Part shown: positions 35,186-47,300 of the stretch, one piece after another | How positions within the stretch are numbered: position 1 is the stretch's first letter | Layout of the letters: every line of letters starts with the position of its first letter | Assembly: GCF_964204645.1 (NCBI RefSeq) | Contig: NC_134031.1 | Location: 17,791,307 to 17,855,306 of the forward strand | Origin: Tubulanus polymorphus | Taxonomy: Eukaryota > Nemertea > Palaeonemertea > Tubulaniformes > Tubulanidae | Direction of reading: 5' to 3' | Length of the DNA stretch: 64,000 nucleotides | Made by a program: the position numbers and the translations under genes | The notes under the pieces: model-generated | Told to the model about the DNA's origin: nothing | Databases searched by the model: none | What the model saw: the letters and a program-made list of their open reading frames with translations, nothing else

Positions 35186-38100
35186 AGAAGGTGCTCACTA
35201 AGGTTGATGCTTCAATTTGGCTTCGATGTAACTCCATTTCTATCAAATTCGCGATTCATCGGATCTTCATCTTCATCGTGTAAGCGTTTATGGAGACTAA
35301 TGAAATGCGAGTTGGCGCGGCGCTGACCAGCGAGGTCGAGATTAACGCCGATATCTATCCAGTTGGTGTCGTCGCCGGCAGTCAAAGACGCGGAGCGGGG
35401 CGCAATTTACGACTGGCGTTGATCGTAAACGACGTCATAAAACTGCGCGTATAGCGACGATAAAGGATCGACTCCATAAACCGGTGTTACACCATTTAAA
35501 AGGCCAATGAGGCTAGTTTATATGATCGGGCGCAGACACCACACAGGCCTACGCCGGATGTAATTTGTATACCGAAACAAACCGGCGCCCGGAGTTATTT
35601 TCTCTGTTCTCTCGAATTGGATATCTTTCTCGCACCGAAGTGCACGATAGACCATTTTGGAAATGTATTCGGAGTCCATTTCCTGAGTTTTAGTTCTGAA
35701 ATACAAGGATTTTGGGTTTTGGCGATGACATCATTATGTGTGGTATTCTGTATTATGCAAATTAGCCATGCATTTGGATAACCTTAATAAAAACAAAAAT
35801 TTCCCCTACAGTATGGACATTAATGTTACCCAAAAGATATCATAAAATGGACTGAAGAAGATTGTCAGAACTTAAAGAATCTATCCATTGATCAAGTTAT
35901 TGGCTCTGTTCTGACAAATTCCAATTCAATTAAATTTCATTCGGCGAAAAATAAAATTCATCGTCAATTCAATACAAATCAAGTTTTATTCAGAAATATT
36001 GGGACTAAAGGAAAAATCTGAAGTATTTCTTCCTAGCGACTGTCTGCGCGACAAAAAAAAAAACATTGTTACCGATAGTCTCAAGGTCCATGGACCTCTT
36101 GTTGATATATCGCAAACTTTACGAGGCTTAAGCATATAAATCTTCATCAAGGTTGTTTGTTATTGAAGAACTCTGAAGGACCCTTCTAGTATAGAGTATA
36201 GGTAATAGTGTATGTATATATAAACACTTTAGTGATCCTCTTTGTCGATAATTTTCATTAGTCGCGAGTAGAGCAATATGTAGGGTCTTTTTGAAATTCG
36301 AAATCTTCGCGTTACTACGGGCAACTCTACTCGTTGTTCTAAACGGATTTCGGTGGCCTCGAGGAGAACCACGTCAACTTTGACGAGTTGCGCGAAATGT
36401 TTTTATCGATTAAAAGAGAAATGAAAAGAGTTGTTCGCGTGCGGGCGCGCCATGTTTGAAGTCTTATATCGGCTGATGGTGTTTCGCGTGCGGTTATCGT
36501 GTCATCGAAGCCCGATGGAATCCATGTATTTACACGCTGTAAAATTTTCGAAAAAAAACCAATGAGAAACATAGTGATGGAACTGGGATGGATCTAGGGT
36601 CCTATTCAGGAAGGGTATATCCTATAATTACAAGGGCACCCTGAAGAAAGCTCTTTGGAAAAAAATAACACATTCTTTTGGAAATACAGAGAAGAAGCTT
36701 TTGAATCTAAACTTTTTTTAGGTATCAACTTTTATTTTTCATTTTATATAAGCCTATAATTTATTTTTCGCTTAATGATAACAATGAAATGAACGATATA
36801 AAAGCTGAATGAGTTAACATCAATAAGTGAGAGTGCAGTTACATTTTACCATGAAATTTCAGGAGCAACTTGACATTTTTAGGAGGGCTGCGCACCCCTT
36901 GCCCCTTCCCCTCAAGTCCCTGGTGGAAAAGTCGAAGAAGGTATTATCTATGCCGATAACATGTGATGATGTCTAAAATGATGCGCATTCTTCCGTGTGT
37001 AACTTACATGTTACCCTTTTATCAATTTCCATTGATATTGATATTGTAGGTAAAATTCATTAGTACATCACGCCGTATGTGTGGCCCTGAAGGTGACATG
37101 TGATAATGCAATACCGATGCTTAATGAGTCATCTCTGATAAATTTGCTCTCCGTCACCTCGTGTCAGTGGTAAGGCTGCTTTGCCAAACGTTCGCGAAGC
37201 CAATAAAGATTTGCTCGCTGAATTTTATGGCTTGCAAATACTGCGTATATAGTCCTTCAAATGACAATTTTCTCATTAGAAGCGAGTCTTCCTTGTCGAG
37301 TGAAGAATATAGAATCAGAGCTGCCAACTGTCCCTGATTCTCAAGGACAGTTGAGCTGCCTCACTGTCCCTGATGGTTGTTTTTTGATGCTATTGAAACA
37401 ACTATTGCTGTCCCTGTCGCTATGAAATTCTACAGCCCCTCATCGGTTGCGATAAACAATAGATTCTCCTCAGCGAGCATCAGGACAGCGTTTTTAAAGA
37501 TATGGTAAAGTTTTAAGACATAGACAAATCATGAAAAACCATTCTAGAAAATCTAACAGCGAGGGCGCTGATCAAAACGCAAAGATTACTAGCAATGCCT
37601 AGCAGATTTTTTTGTGGAGTCGACCTTCCCATTCACTTACAGTTCTATGGATTGTGAAGTGTCGGTTCGATCGACAGACTGATTGCAGTTTGAAACGGCA
37701 GTTTACGACATAGCGTCTCGCAAAATCCCGCGGAACATCGCCAATCAAAAACTCTTTTTAAGATCGATGGCTCTAATGGCCGTCGCCGAGCTTAATAAAT
37801 TCTTTGAAAGCAGCAGTCGCCGTAGGCTCGATTACACGCCGCCTGCCAACATCATCGATTTCAGTTTCATTGTCATCATTCGCCTCTTATAAGACAAACT
37901 TCCGTCGTCGGGCTAATAACTTTCCGAACGCGATGAAAATTGATATCAGAATTCGGGAATTAGTCGTCGTACGGACGGATTATAATCTACTGTCTATATG
38001 CTTCAACGCGCCGCGGGTTATTTCACAATTCGCTCTCTCTCCCCCTCCCTCTCTCCCTCTCTTTCGTGCGAGATACTCGTCGTCCGTCGTCGGTTTGTTA

Positions 38101-38325
38101 CCGAAAACCACTTAAACGACGCATTCCGCGACCATCAAAAACTTCCAATCCGACACTTATACCATCGGCGATGGCGGTGAAAACGTCATCATCAGTCGCG
38201 ATATAACGATCGATTGAGCCGCGTTGAAACCAGCCCGTGTTTCAGTGCTCGGTTGATTAGTCGTGGGTATTGAAGAATATCATCTCTCGAAATGGATGCG
38301 TGCATATGTTTTCTACTCCGGTATC
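35186..38325. other. Gene-free stretch with a few CpG-rich patches
   Basis: No gene supported. CpG-rich patches at about 35290-35460 and 37680-38240 contain short open frames (for example 49 codons at 35305-35454) without splice context. Positions about 36585-36930 have a weak GGATCTAGGG start like the GGGCGGAT elements. Confidence 0.4.
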
Positions 38326-38329
38326 GGAG

Positions 38330-38592
38330 ACGATTTGGCCCCGGTGAAACTGACTCGGATCCGGTCCAATCCCAGTCAAACTTGCCCCGTGCCTAACTAG
38401 TGTGCACGTTCACACATAAACCACTCACTGGATACTAAAACAATGCGAAGTGAGTCACTTCTGAAAACTCAAGGAATAATTTGACCCATGCTCAATCCGG
38501 CCTGGTCTTACCTTTTTGATTGTGCCAAGTTTTGCCCAGGCCAGTTTAAACAGTCGACCCGTGTCTAATTGGCCCATGTGATAGCGGCTTTA
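38330..38592 (+). mobile_element. Abundant dispersed family, copy H
   Basis: Contains 'cgttcacacataaacc', 'actcactggatacta' and ends near 'gtgatagcggctt'. Confidence 0.6.
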
Positions 38593-38599
38593 GTTATGA

Positions 38600-41345
38600 A
38601 CTTGCCGTTTCTATAACAGAGAGGCTTCTTTCGCGTATAAACCGTGTTTATAATTTATGGTTTTCATGTGCGTATTTATTTTTTCAATGTAAATGTGCTC
38701 GAAACAATATCGTTTCTGCATTCGTTCTTATAGTTAAAAAGACACCACCTGCCTACACGGCGTCTATACCTGCAGTTATATACTGGTTTATATAATCTGG
38801 CTCGCGTATGTTTCTACTTTTATACCGTTTCCAATATCAGTCCGAAGCTATCATTTATGCATTCTATTTCATCTCGCGCGTTGAAACGTTACGAAACGCC
38901 CGTCTTTAGATCGGGTTCGTTAAAAGAATCTCGTTGCAACCCGCGCGTGAATTTTTTACGAAAGACCCCCGCGGGGATTTTCAATTTTAAAACGCGCTAT
39001 TCTCCTTCGTAACGTAATAACCGATCGTCGTGGTTTACGTCGTTATTCCATTATTTCCGTCTATTTTGAAACTTTCGGAAAAGAACGACGACGACGACAA
39101 TGATGATGATGATGATAATGGGGCTAGGTAGACGATGACATTATTTTTTACTTCCGAGAATTGATTGAATATTTCATCTCGGAAAGAGATGAGCTTTCAT
39201 TACCAGTTATTCGATTTTGAAAATGAAGCTCACAGTGTTGAATATTCTAGTCGATTCCGTGGTCGTTCGACTTTTTGGTTTACCTTTGTCAGCGATATGA
39301 TGTTGGCATTGAGCCAATTCATGTAAAATCGCGGTACGTTTTTTTATGTGAGCATTTGTTTCATTGGTTCTCGGCTTAAACGACGTATAATCGATGCGAT
39401 TGAAGACATGGCGAACCTCCGTCGATGACATGGTCAACTGAGTTAAAATTCTACGAAAAACTGTTTTTGGCGGGAAAATTCTTAGCTCTCACGTATAAAA
39501 TTGCAATGACCTCGATTGGGAGGCGTTGTCTCTACGAGAAAATGTGATTGGCTGTTTTTGGGATTTACGGGGAATTCCGGCGCTACTAAAATAATTATGG
39601 GAAAGCCATGGAATGGCAAACGTTTCATTGGACTAGGTGCCGTATATGTGCGAATTTCAAATGCTCATTGCTGGTGATAATGTAATTATTATTCGCCATA
39701 GGTATTGTTTCATTTTAATACCCGGTGATTGATTTGATTGACATTGAAGTGTAGCGAACATTCACTTACACAAGGCCTCCACGTGCGCGCGGAAATCATA
39801 AGATTAGACTGTTGCGCACACAAACACACGCGCGTACAGTATACACTACTATAGTGATACTGTAACGCTGCTTGCTGGCGCATTTGACATTTAATCAGCA
39901 GAAGATGAGCGCTGTGTTTTCTGTTTGATAGAATTTGTAATAAATTGTTATTTCTTGTGACCTGAAAATATTAAGCAGCAAACTATAGGTATAGGTCGAG
40001 GTCTGAATATTGAAGTGGTGAATTCCAGGATTTAAGACGATCTAATACGCCAATTTCTTACTGCACCGGTATTTTAGCTTCCGCGGCCATACATTCAGCC
40101 ACCCTCTGATATGTGACATCATATGAATTTTATTTGAATATTTTTTCATATTATGAAAATTATTTCTTTGAAAATATAAAATAGTTTCCATGCCGCGCCT
40201 ACCTGTACCCTATGAAATTTTTGGTGGGGACCGTAAACAAATGTATATCTTTGGTCTTTTGACTACAAAATAATCCTTTAAGAAAGATATTTAAACTTGT
40301 AGAACTTTGAAGTCACGAATTAAAAAGATTTTTCAAGCAATGCCCTTACCCCAAACAACCTCTAGCTTTCAAGGTAAACCACACTTTGCCCATGGGCAAT
40401 TTATTTTCATTTCGCGGAGATAAGCCTTTTTTTTCCTTTTTTCTAAAGTCGGTTAAATCTTCTTCTTCCGGAGGAGTGTTTCGTATATCGACTACTGGAA
40501 TTGAAACTCTGTCGTAATGTACTGAATCGATGATGGACTCGTTGAACCCTAAAGCCCCCTGCTTCCCGTGTATGTGTGTGTGCCTAGGTTCTAGCGCCTC
40601 GCTGCTGTTGCATTGATATGAATTATGGCTCTCCCAGCGGTCTATCTGTGCCTGATTACGCAAGTTTCCCTTGATTGAAATAGCGTCTAAAGGCATCTGA
40701 GTGTTACTCCGGTAGAATAATCAGCGCAGTGGATAAATATAGTTTTGATACGTAATGATCTATTCTATCTGCATTATCCCGCTAACATCGATAATATCAA
40801 TCGTGCAAAAATCTAAATTCACGTAGATTTCGAAAGATCGACCCACATCTGATCTGATCTTTCTATTTTGCCAATTCAGGATAGAAATATTGATGCCTTG
40901 TTTCTCATTTCTACTGACCCGGCCGGCCACCTACCCGTATATACCCTGTACATTACCCATGATGACAATAATCAGGGAATTCAGTGTTTTAAAACCGAGA
41001 TGATAAAAAAAAGTCGATTATGATAAACGAAATAATCCTGCGATAAAATTTTTCATCTGATAAAATTCGTTGAAATGAAACCACGTTTCGGCTGTTGACT
41101 AACTATAACCAGCCATCATCAGGTGGCCACTTACTTGGAAATTAGGAAAAAGTCAGGGAAATTGCAGGGAAAATGATGTGCATGTCAGGGAATAGTCGGG
41201 GGGGGGGGGGAAACCAAGTCAAATAAACGTGGCCATCCTGGTGATCTATAATCTATCATAAATCTCATATCTACGTGTATAAACATCTACGTGTAAACGT
41301 TTGAATGATTTGATGTATTAAACGTTTGAATGATTCGATGTATTT
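38600..41345. other. Gene-free stretch upstream of the first GLCE coding exon
   Basis: No coding exon recognised. Contains a repeat copy at 40317-40415 (shared with 15.74 kb) and a GGTGGCC-family copy at 41122-41243 holding the G13 run. If the GLCE leader exon lies further left, this is intron. Confidence 0.45.
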
Positions 41346-41362
41346 TCAGCTGGTTAACCAGT

Positions 41363-44300
41363 ATGCGTCTGAACCCACGACTGCTACTCCTAGCTGTTAT
41401 TGCTGTCGGTGTATTCATGACCTTCTCGATCTGGACACGGTGCGGAGGTGACATCAGCAAACAGGACAATAATTTTTACAGGTGAGTGCAAAAATTTGAG
41501 AATGAAATTCTTGAATGAGATTTCTTCTTTTTTCCTTACCCTTCTTAGCCCCCTTGGCTGAAGGCCATTCAGGCCGTATGCTGGGCCGGTTCCATAGACA
41601 GGGTTTAGACTTAAGACCGGTCTAAGACAAACTTAATTCTATAGCCAATCTCACAACTTAAGACCAGTCTTAAGGTTTAAGACCACTTTTGGTCTTAAGT
41701 CTTAAGACAATGGAACTGGCCCCTGGCCCCAGTTGCACAGTCGTGACTTAAGTCCAAAAGTGGTCTTAAATCTTAAGACTGGTCTTGAGTTGTTGGATTG
41801 GCTATAGAACTAAGTTGGTCTTAGACTGGTCTTAAGTCTAAGCCATGACTATGCAACCGGCCCCTGGGTCTTAGTAATGGTCTTACGTGCGTCCATGTGT
41901 CTGGTTTCTTGTGAGCACTACGGACCATGCGCTTGTCCAAATTTTCTTTCAATCTTGATCAGTAGCCTGATCTTAAAGCCCAACCAATCCACGCGACGTA
42001 GGGAAACATGGAAACACAGAACCAAACATGTTAGATCTTGGAAACATTGTTTCCCGATGACACAGGGTAATGCTCGGGAGCATGATTTGTCTCTTGTTTT
42101 CATTTTTCCCTGCATCGTGCGTGTGTTAGGCTTAATGAATAACCTTGCAGTTACCTAACATCAGGTGGAAGTATGTTATAACGTATGGGTATTTTTCCCA
42201 GATTGAGTCAAATTTTTTATTGATCGATCATGGTCTGAGTTAAGCACACGTCCAGCGACGTCTGTCTGACAAGTTGATACCGATGCTGTAAGCCGTTTAG
42301 GTCGGTATCGGTCACCTGGGGGATTACGGTTACAGTCTTGTCGGCTCCGCAATTCCTGACCAGCGAAATGAACGAAGACCTCGGCCGCTAGAGGATTACC
42401 GCAATGACACATTCCAGCTACTCGTAACGACGGCGCCGGGGCCCGTCGGGATGAAACGAGTTGAATTCCACTACGCAGAGGTCTGAAACGTGGATTGCGA
42501 TGAAATTATCGTCGGGAAGTTCCGCGCCGTCGATGATCGCGGAGAAACCGTCAAAACGTATCTTATCTCGTCGAGATAATCAACGTGAAAAACTTATTAC
42601 CGAGAATAATTGAGTTAAACGAAATAACTGCGTCAAATACGGTTTGTCATTGATCACGTGCTTCTCATCACTGTACATCCATTTATTGAAGTTTTTCCTC
42701 ACTGTCGTCGAAAGCATTATCGTAATATTTTTTGTTGTTGATGCGTCCGATATTTCAATCGCGAACGCCACTCTCTGCATGAAACGACGACTACGCCGAG
42801 AACGCGAAGGTGACGACATCGACGCGGAATTTCGAGCTGACCGACCAGAAAAACACGCTGCGCGTCGTCCGTCGTTGTACGACAGCAACGGCGGCTGTTA
42901 TTATTGAAAAAGAAATCAATCGTACAGACTGAGACACAGAAGAAGAAGACATATTCGAGTCTCTGGGAATGAAACAGTTGTCTGCAGCAGAAGTACTAGA
43001 CGACTTTACATGCACCGTATTAAGATTACTGATAAATACAGGCTGTATTTCTGTGTTGGTACATAGAGATTCTGATTTCTGGTTAAGACGCACACGAGAT
43101 TAACCCCAATCAGTGTTTTGTCGGTTCAGGCTGTTTGGAAGAATGTTTGAATGAACCGGAATGAAAATTTCCAATTATGCACTTTGATTTAAACAAAAAA
43201 TTCTGTAAATTCGATTGATGATCACGCAACGTAATCTGTACTTCGATTTCTGATTTCAAAATCGAACCCCCTCTTCGCCTGGCAGGTATGGTCGGTTCTA
43301 AAGGCGTGACACCAAATCAAAACAAATCGGACCAAAATCTACCGGTAAAATAAGTAATGGACCAGTGAATTAAGTGAGGACAATCCCCATCTCAAGATTA
43401 AAACCAAAAAAAATAGATAGGGGGCAATAAACTGGTACAAAGAGATTCAGATTTCTGGTTAAGATGTACGTGATAAGATGAAGTGGGCAAGAAACCGGTT
43501 GGAATTGAAATAATGACCAATACTACATCGAACCATTGAGTGCGGTTTACATCATTAATGCACCGAAACTCATCTACAACTGATTTCAATCGAGATTAGT
43601 TTTAGACGAACGACTGAATTGATCGTCGGAATCGTGAATTAAGAACTGTCGAGGAGGAGAAGAAGGAGGCTATATATCGATGGTTTACGGCAATACGAAT
43701 GATTAGTTCAATTAGAATGATATCGGTCAATTGACCAGTTTAACCTCTCGGTTACTTATCATCATCAGCAGTGGAAGCTACTCGTCGTCTGCTGATAGAC
43801 ACTTACTTAATAATCACGAACGCTGGCTGATTGTTCCCCGTGGCACGGATTGAATGGTAGAAGCCATTGAGTTGTTATGAATTTCATTTTAAAACCGCGG
43901 CAGCTGTGGATGAAAACTTGACTAATGACGCTACCCAAGGCTTATCATTAGTTCTAAAATCAGTTTGTCGATGCATTAGAAAACAAAATGGCTGTCTTTT
44001 CAATTGGAGGAAATTAGGGATTAGGGTCTAGCAGGCAGGGTTTAGGGTTTAAAGGGACAGCGTAGAGTTAGGGTAGAGGGTTAGGGTCAGTAGGTCCAGA
44101 GGGTAGAGGGTACGTTGAGCGTTATCATAAGGTTAGGCTATAAGTAGTAAAACTCTGGTCCTAAATTTCGAGAAACACACCACAAGTCGGTCCAAATTGG
44201 AACGGTCTAAAATGAAGTGGACAAATTTGGAGCGGACTTTTAGCCAGTGCAAACGATTGGGCCGAAATTAATTGTAACGGGCCAAATTTAGTCTGTTCTA

Positions 44301-47300
44301 AATAATGCAGTGTTAGTGTGGTGTATAACTTCCTTCCAAGCCAGCGTATTCGCATGTGCACATTGTGGAAATCGACAAACTCCGAACTAACGACGACCCT
44401 ATCTGAGTTGAGATCGGCCGATGTTAAACATTGCGAAATTAATTTCGCCGCGGGGAGCAAAAATCTTTCGAACAAAGGTGATTGATTTACGCGGCGGTTT
44501 CGATGAGAGATCGAGAAAGATGAATGTCGGATTAACTTTAAAATCGTTCGCTATCTTATTCGTCGTTGGCGTCGTTTGGTATATCAGAAACAGATTAATT
44601 TCACCGGCGGATAACGCATCAAATATTTACTGGTTAGATTTGTTTAGAAAAGCAATTTCGTTTCGAGGAGCCAGACGAGAGAGAGGAGAGAGCAGAGAGC
44701 AGAGAGCAGGGAGAGGGAGGAGAGAAGAGAGCAGAGAGCAGAGAGCAGGGAGAGGGAGAGGGAGGAGAGAAGAGAGAGCAGGGAGAGGGAGGAGAGAAGA
44801 GAGCAGGGAGAGGGAGGAGAGAAGAGAGAGCAGGGAGAGGGAGGAGAGAAGAGAGAGCAGGGAAAGGGAGGAGAGAAGAGAGAGCAGGGAGAGGGAGGAG
44901 AGCAGGGAGAGGGAGGAGAGAGAAGAGAGAGCAGGGAGAGGGAGGAGAGAGAAGAGAGAGCAGGGAGAGGGAGGAGAGAAGAGAGAGCAGGGAGAGGGAG
45001 GAGAGAAGAAAGAGCAGGGAGAGTGAGGAGAGAGAAGAGAGAGCAGGGAGAGGGAGGAGAGAAGAGAGAGCAGGGAGAGGGAGGAGAGAAGAGAGAGCAG
45101 GGAGAGTGAGGAGAGAGAACAGAGAGCAGGGAGAGGGAGGAGAGAAGAAAGAGCAGGGAGAGTGAGGAGAGAGAAGAGAGAGCAGGGAGAGGGAGGAGAG
45201 AAGAGAGAGCAGGGAGAGGGAGGAGAGAAGAGAGAGCAGGGAGAGTGAGGAGAGAGAACAGAGAGCAGGGAGAGGGAGGAGAGAAGAGAGAGCAGGGAGA
45301 GGGAGGAGAGAAGAAAGAGCAGGGAGAGTGAGGAGAGAGAACAGAGAGCAGGGAGAGGGAGGAGAGAAGAGAGAGCAGGGAGAGGGAGGAGAGAAGAGAG
45401 AGCAGGGAGAGGAGAGCGAGAGACTGGGATGGAGCGAGAGAGATTGCAAAAAATAGGTGAATTGTGATTTCGCCGTGGCAAATCAAGATTAGGGGTTTGA
45501 CTGACACCGGTGGAAGATTCCTCGCCGTAATTGAAAATCTGCAGTACGAGTGATCCCTCCGAATTCACCCGTCGAGATGAAAGATATGTCGTATTCGCGT
45601 TTTTATTAAGCGCCTGGCTCGTCGTCGGGCGAATCATCTAAGTGGTCCGCGTCGGTCCCTATCACGTGTAGTCCACCGTCGAGATCGCGTAAATTAGTCT
45701 CATCCGATTTGTCGTGGCGAAAACGGAAAAACCGCGCGAACGGTCAGTAGAGCCCTCTCGACTTACCAGTTTATAGATCTTATTATTCAAATCATGTTAG
45801 AACGACGGCTAGTTTGCGGCGACGGCGCAAATTAGCGTCATTTGATTTGCGCCGCCTGTTTGTAGATACTCGGGTCGGACGGACGACCGCGGACAGATGT
45901 CTTCGATCGCGCGGCCGAGCATTCTCTCTATTCACTGTTTTGTGTCGTTCTCATTACCGCGAGTAAGTCATCAGTATTCATTGGTTTCGGTCACCGCCGC
46001 GAATATACGGCAAGACGTGAGACTCGACTGAATGGGATTTATTAATTTCGTCATCGAGGCCTCACTCGAGTTCGGCGTAAAAACGACGACCAATCAGCGT
46101 AATGAGTAACGTCCTTAACTTTGCCCTTTAACCGACATGAAAGATGACGGATGTTAACACGAATCTCGTAGAATGTAGCCTTGACCTAAGTAAACTTCGG
46201 ATTGAAGATTAGCGGACTGTCACCATCCATCTTTTCGCTAGGGAAAAAAAAGAACTTTACTTGTCACCACATGTCTCACTTAGTTGTAATTGATAATGAA
46301 GTGCTACGCAGCCCACATGAGGCCGATCTCACCGCGACTTTTAATTAGTCTGAATAATTACGGTTAGCGTTTATATTATAGACTCTAAGAACTCTGTGGT
46401 TGTTTTCTGTACGTTTGTCATGCGCGCTATGTTTTTATCCGTATTATAACGATTACGTGGCATCGTTATCGTGAGCTAGGTTTGGATATCGTAATTCCCA
46501 GAAGATCTCCGCGATGACATTGACAGGAAGCTTCTGGGGAAACGTTGCCAATTCATTTCCGATGCGGAGAGGTCCATTAAATGTATATATACCTGACTGT
46601 GTGTATGTTTCATGTCGACAATGAATGTCAAAAATGTATTTTTGATGATGTATAAGTCGTGTTAATGGTTTATTACTGGCTATCTCATAACTGATGATAT
46701 ATTGTCAAGCGAGGTCGCTGCTAGGTTTTGCAAATTATATCCCAAATATGTTTGTTTTGTGTTTATGGTTCCATTCATAATTCTGTCTCGATGGATTTAT
46801 CGACCGTGTATACTTGCTCGTTCCCTGTTTATCTGCTCCGGCTGCCAATATCTGTCTCCTCGTCCGGCTTCATCTCTCCTTCCACTTCAAATGGGGCTTC
46901 TTGTTTAGCCGCGATCACACGGAAACAAATTGGTACGAATCAGGCCCGTGTCAAATTTGGCCCGTGTCTAATTAGAGAGCGCGTAAACCACTCACTCGAT
47001 ACTAAGTCACATCTGGAAAAAGTTGCTATTCATACACAATAATTTGACTCTTGCTGAAATTTGGCTCAGGCCTAGTCAGACGTTTTTGGTCGGGCCAATC
47101 ACGCTTTTCATCGCAGTTTAGCAAAACTGCCTGACCTAAGTCGCACAAAAGTTCGCGTATTTCATATTCGAAACTGCCGACGTCGAACGCAGTTTTGCTA
47201 CTTTCAAGTCGATTCATTAGTTAATGTTCTCAATCGAATTGAAAATGGGAATCATCCCTCAAGGGTGTCGAGGTGATACGAGGTCTGCGTGCGCGCTGGA

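Noticed and set aside
35305-35454. 49-codon open frame (MRVGAALTSEVEINADIYPV...)
   Set aside because: CpG-rich and superficially coding-like, but no splice signals, neighbours or recognised family.
44421-45637. Long open frames of 201-336 codons on both strands
   Set aside because: They are produced by the purine-rich minisatellite, which lacks stop codons; residue composition is pure repeat (Ser/Leu/Pro or Arg/Glu/Gly).
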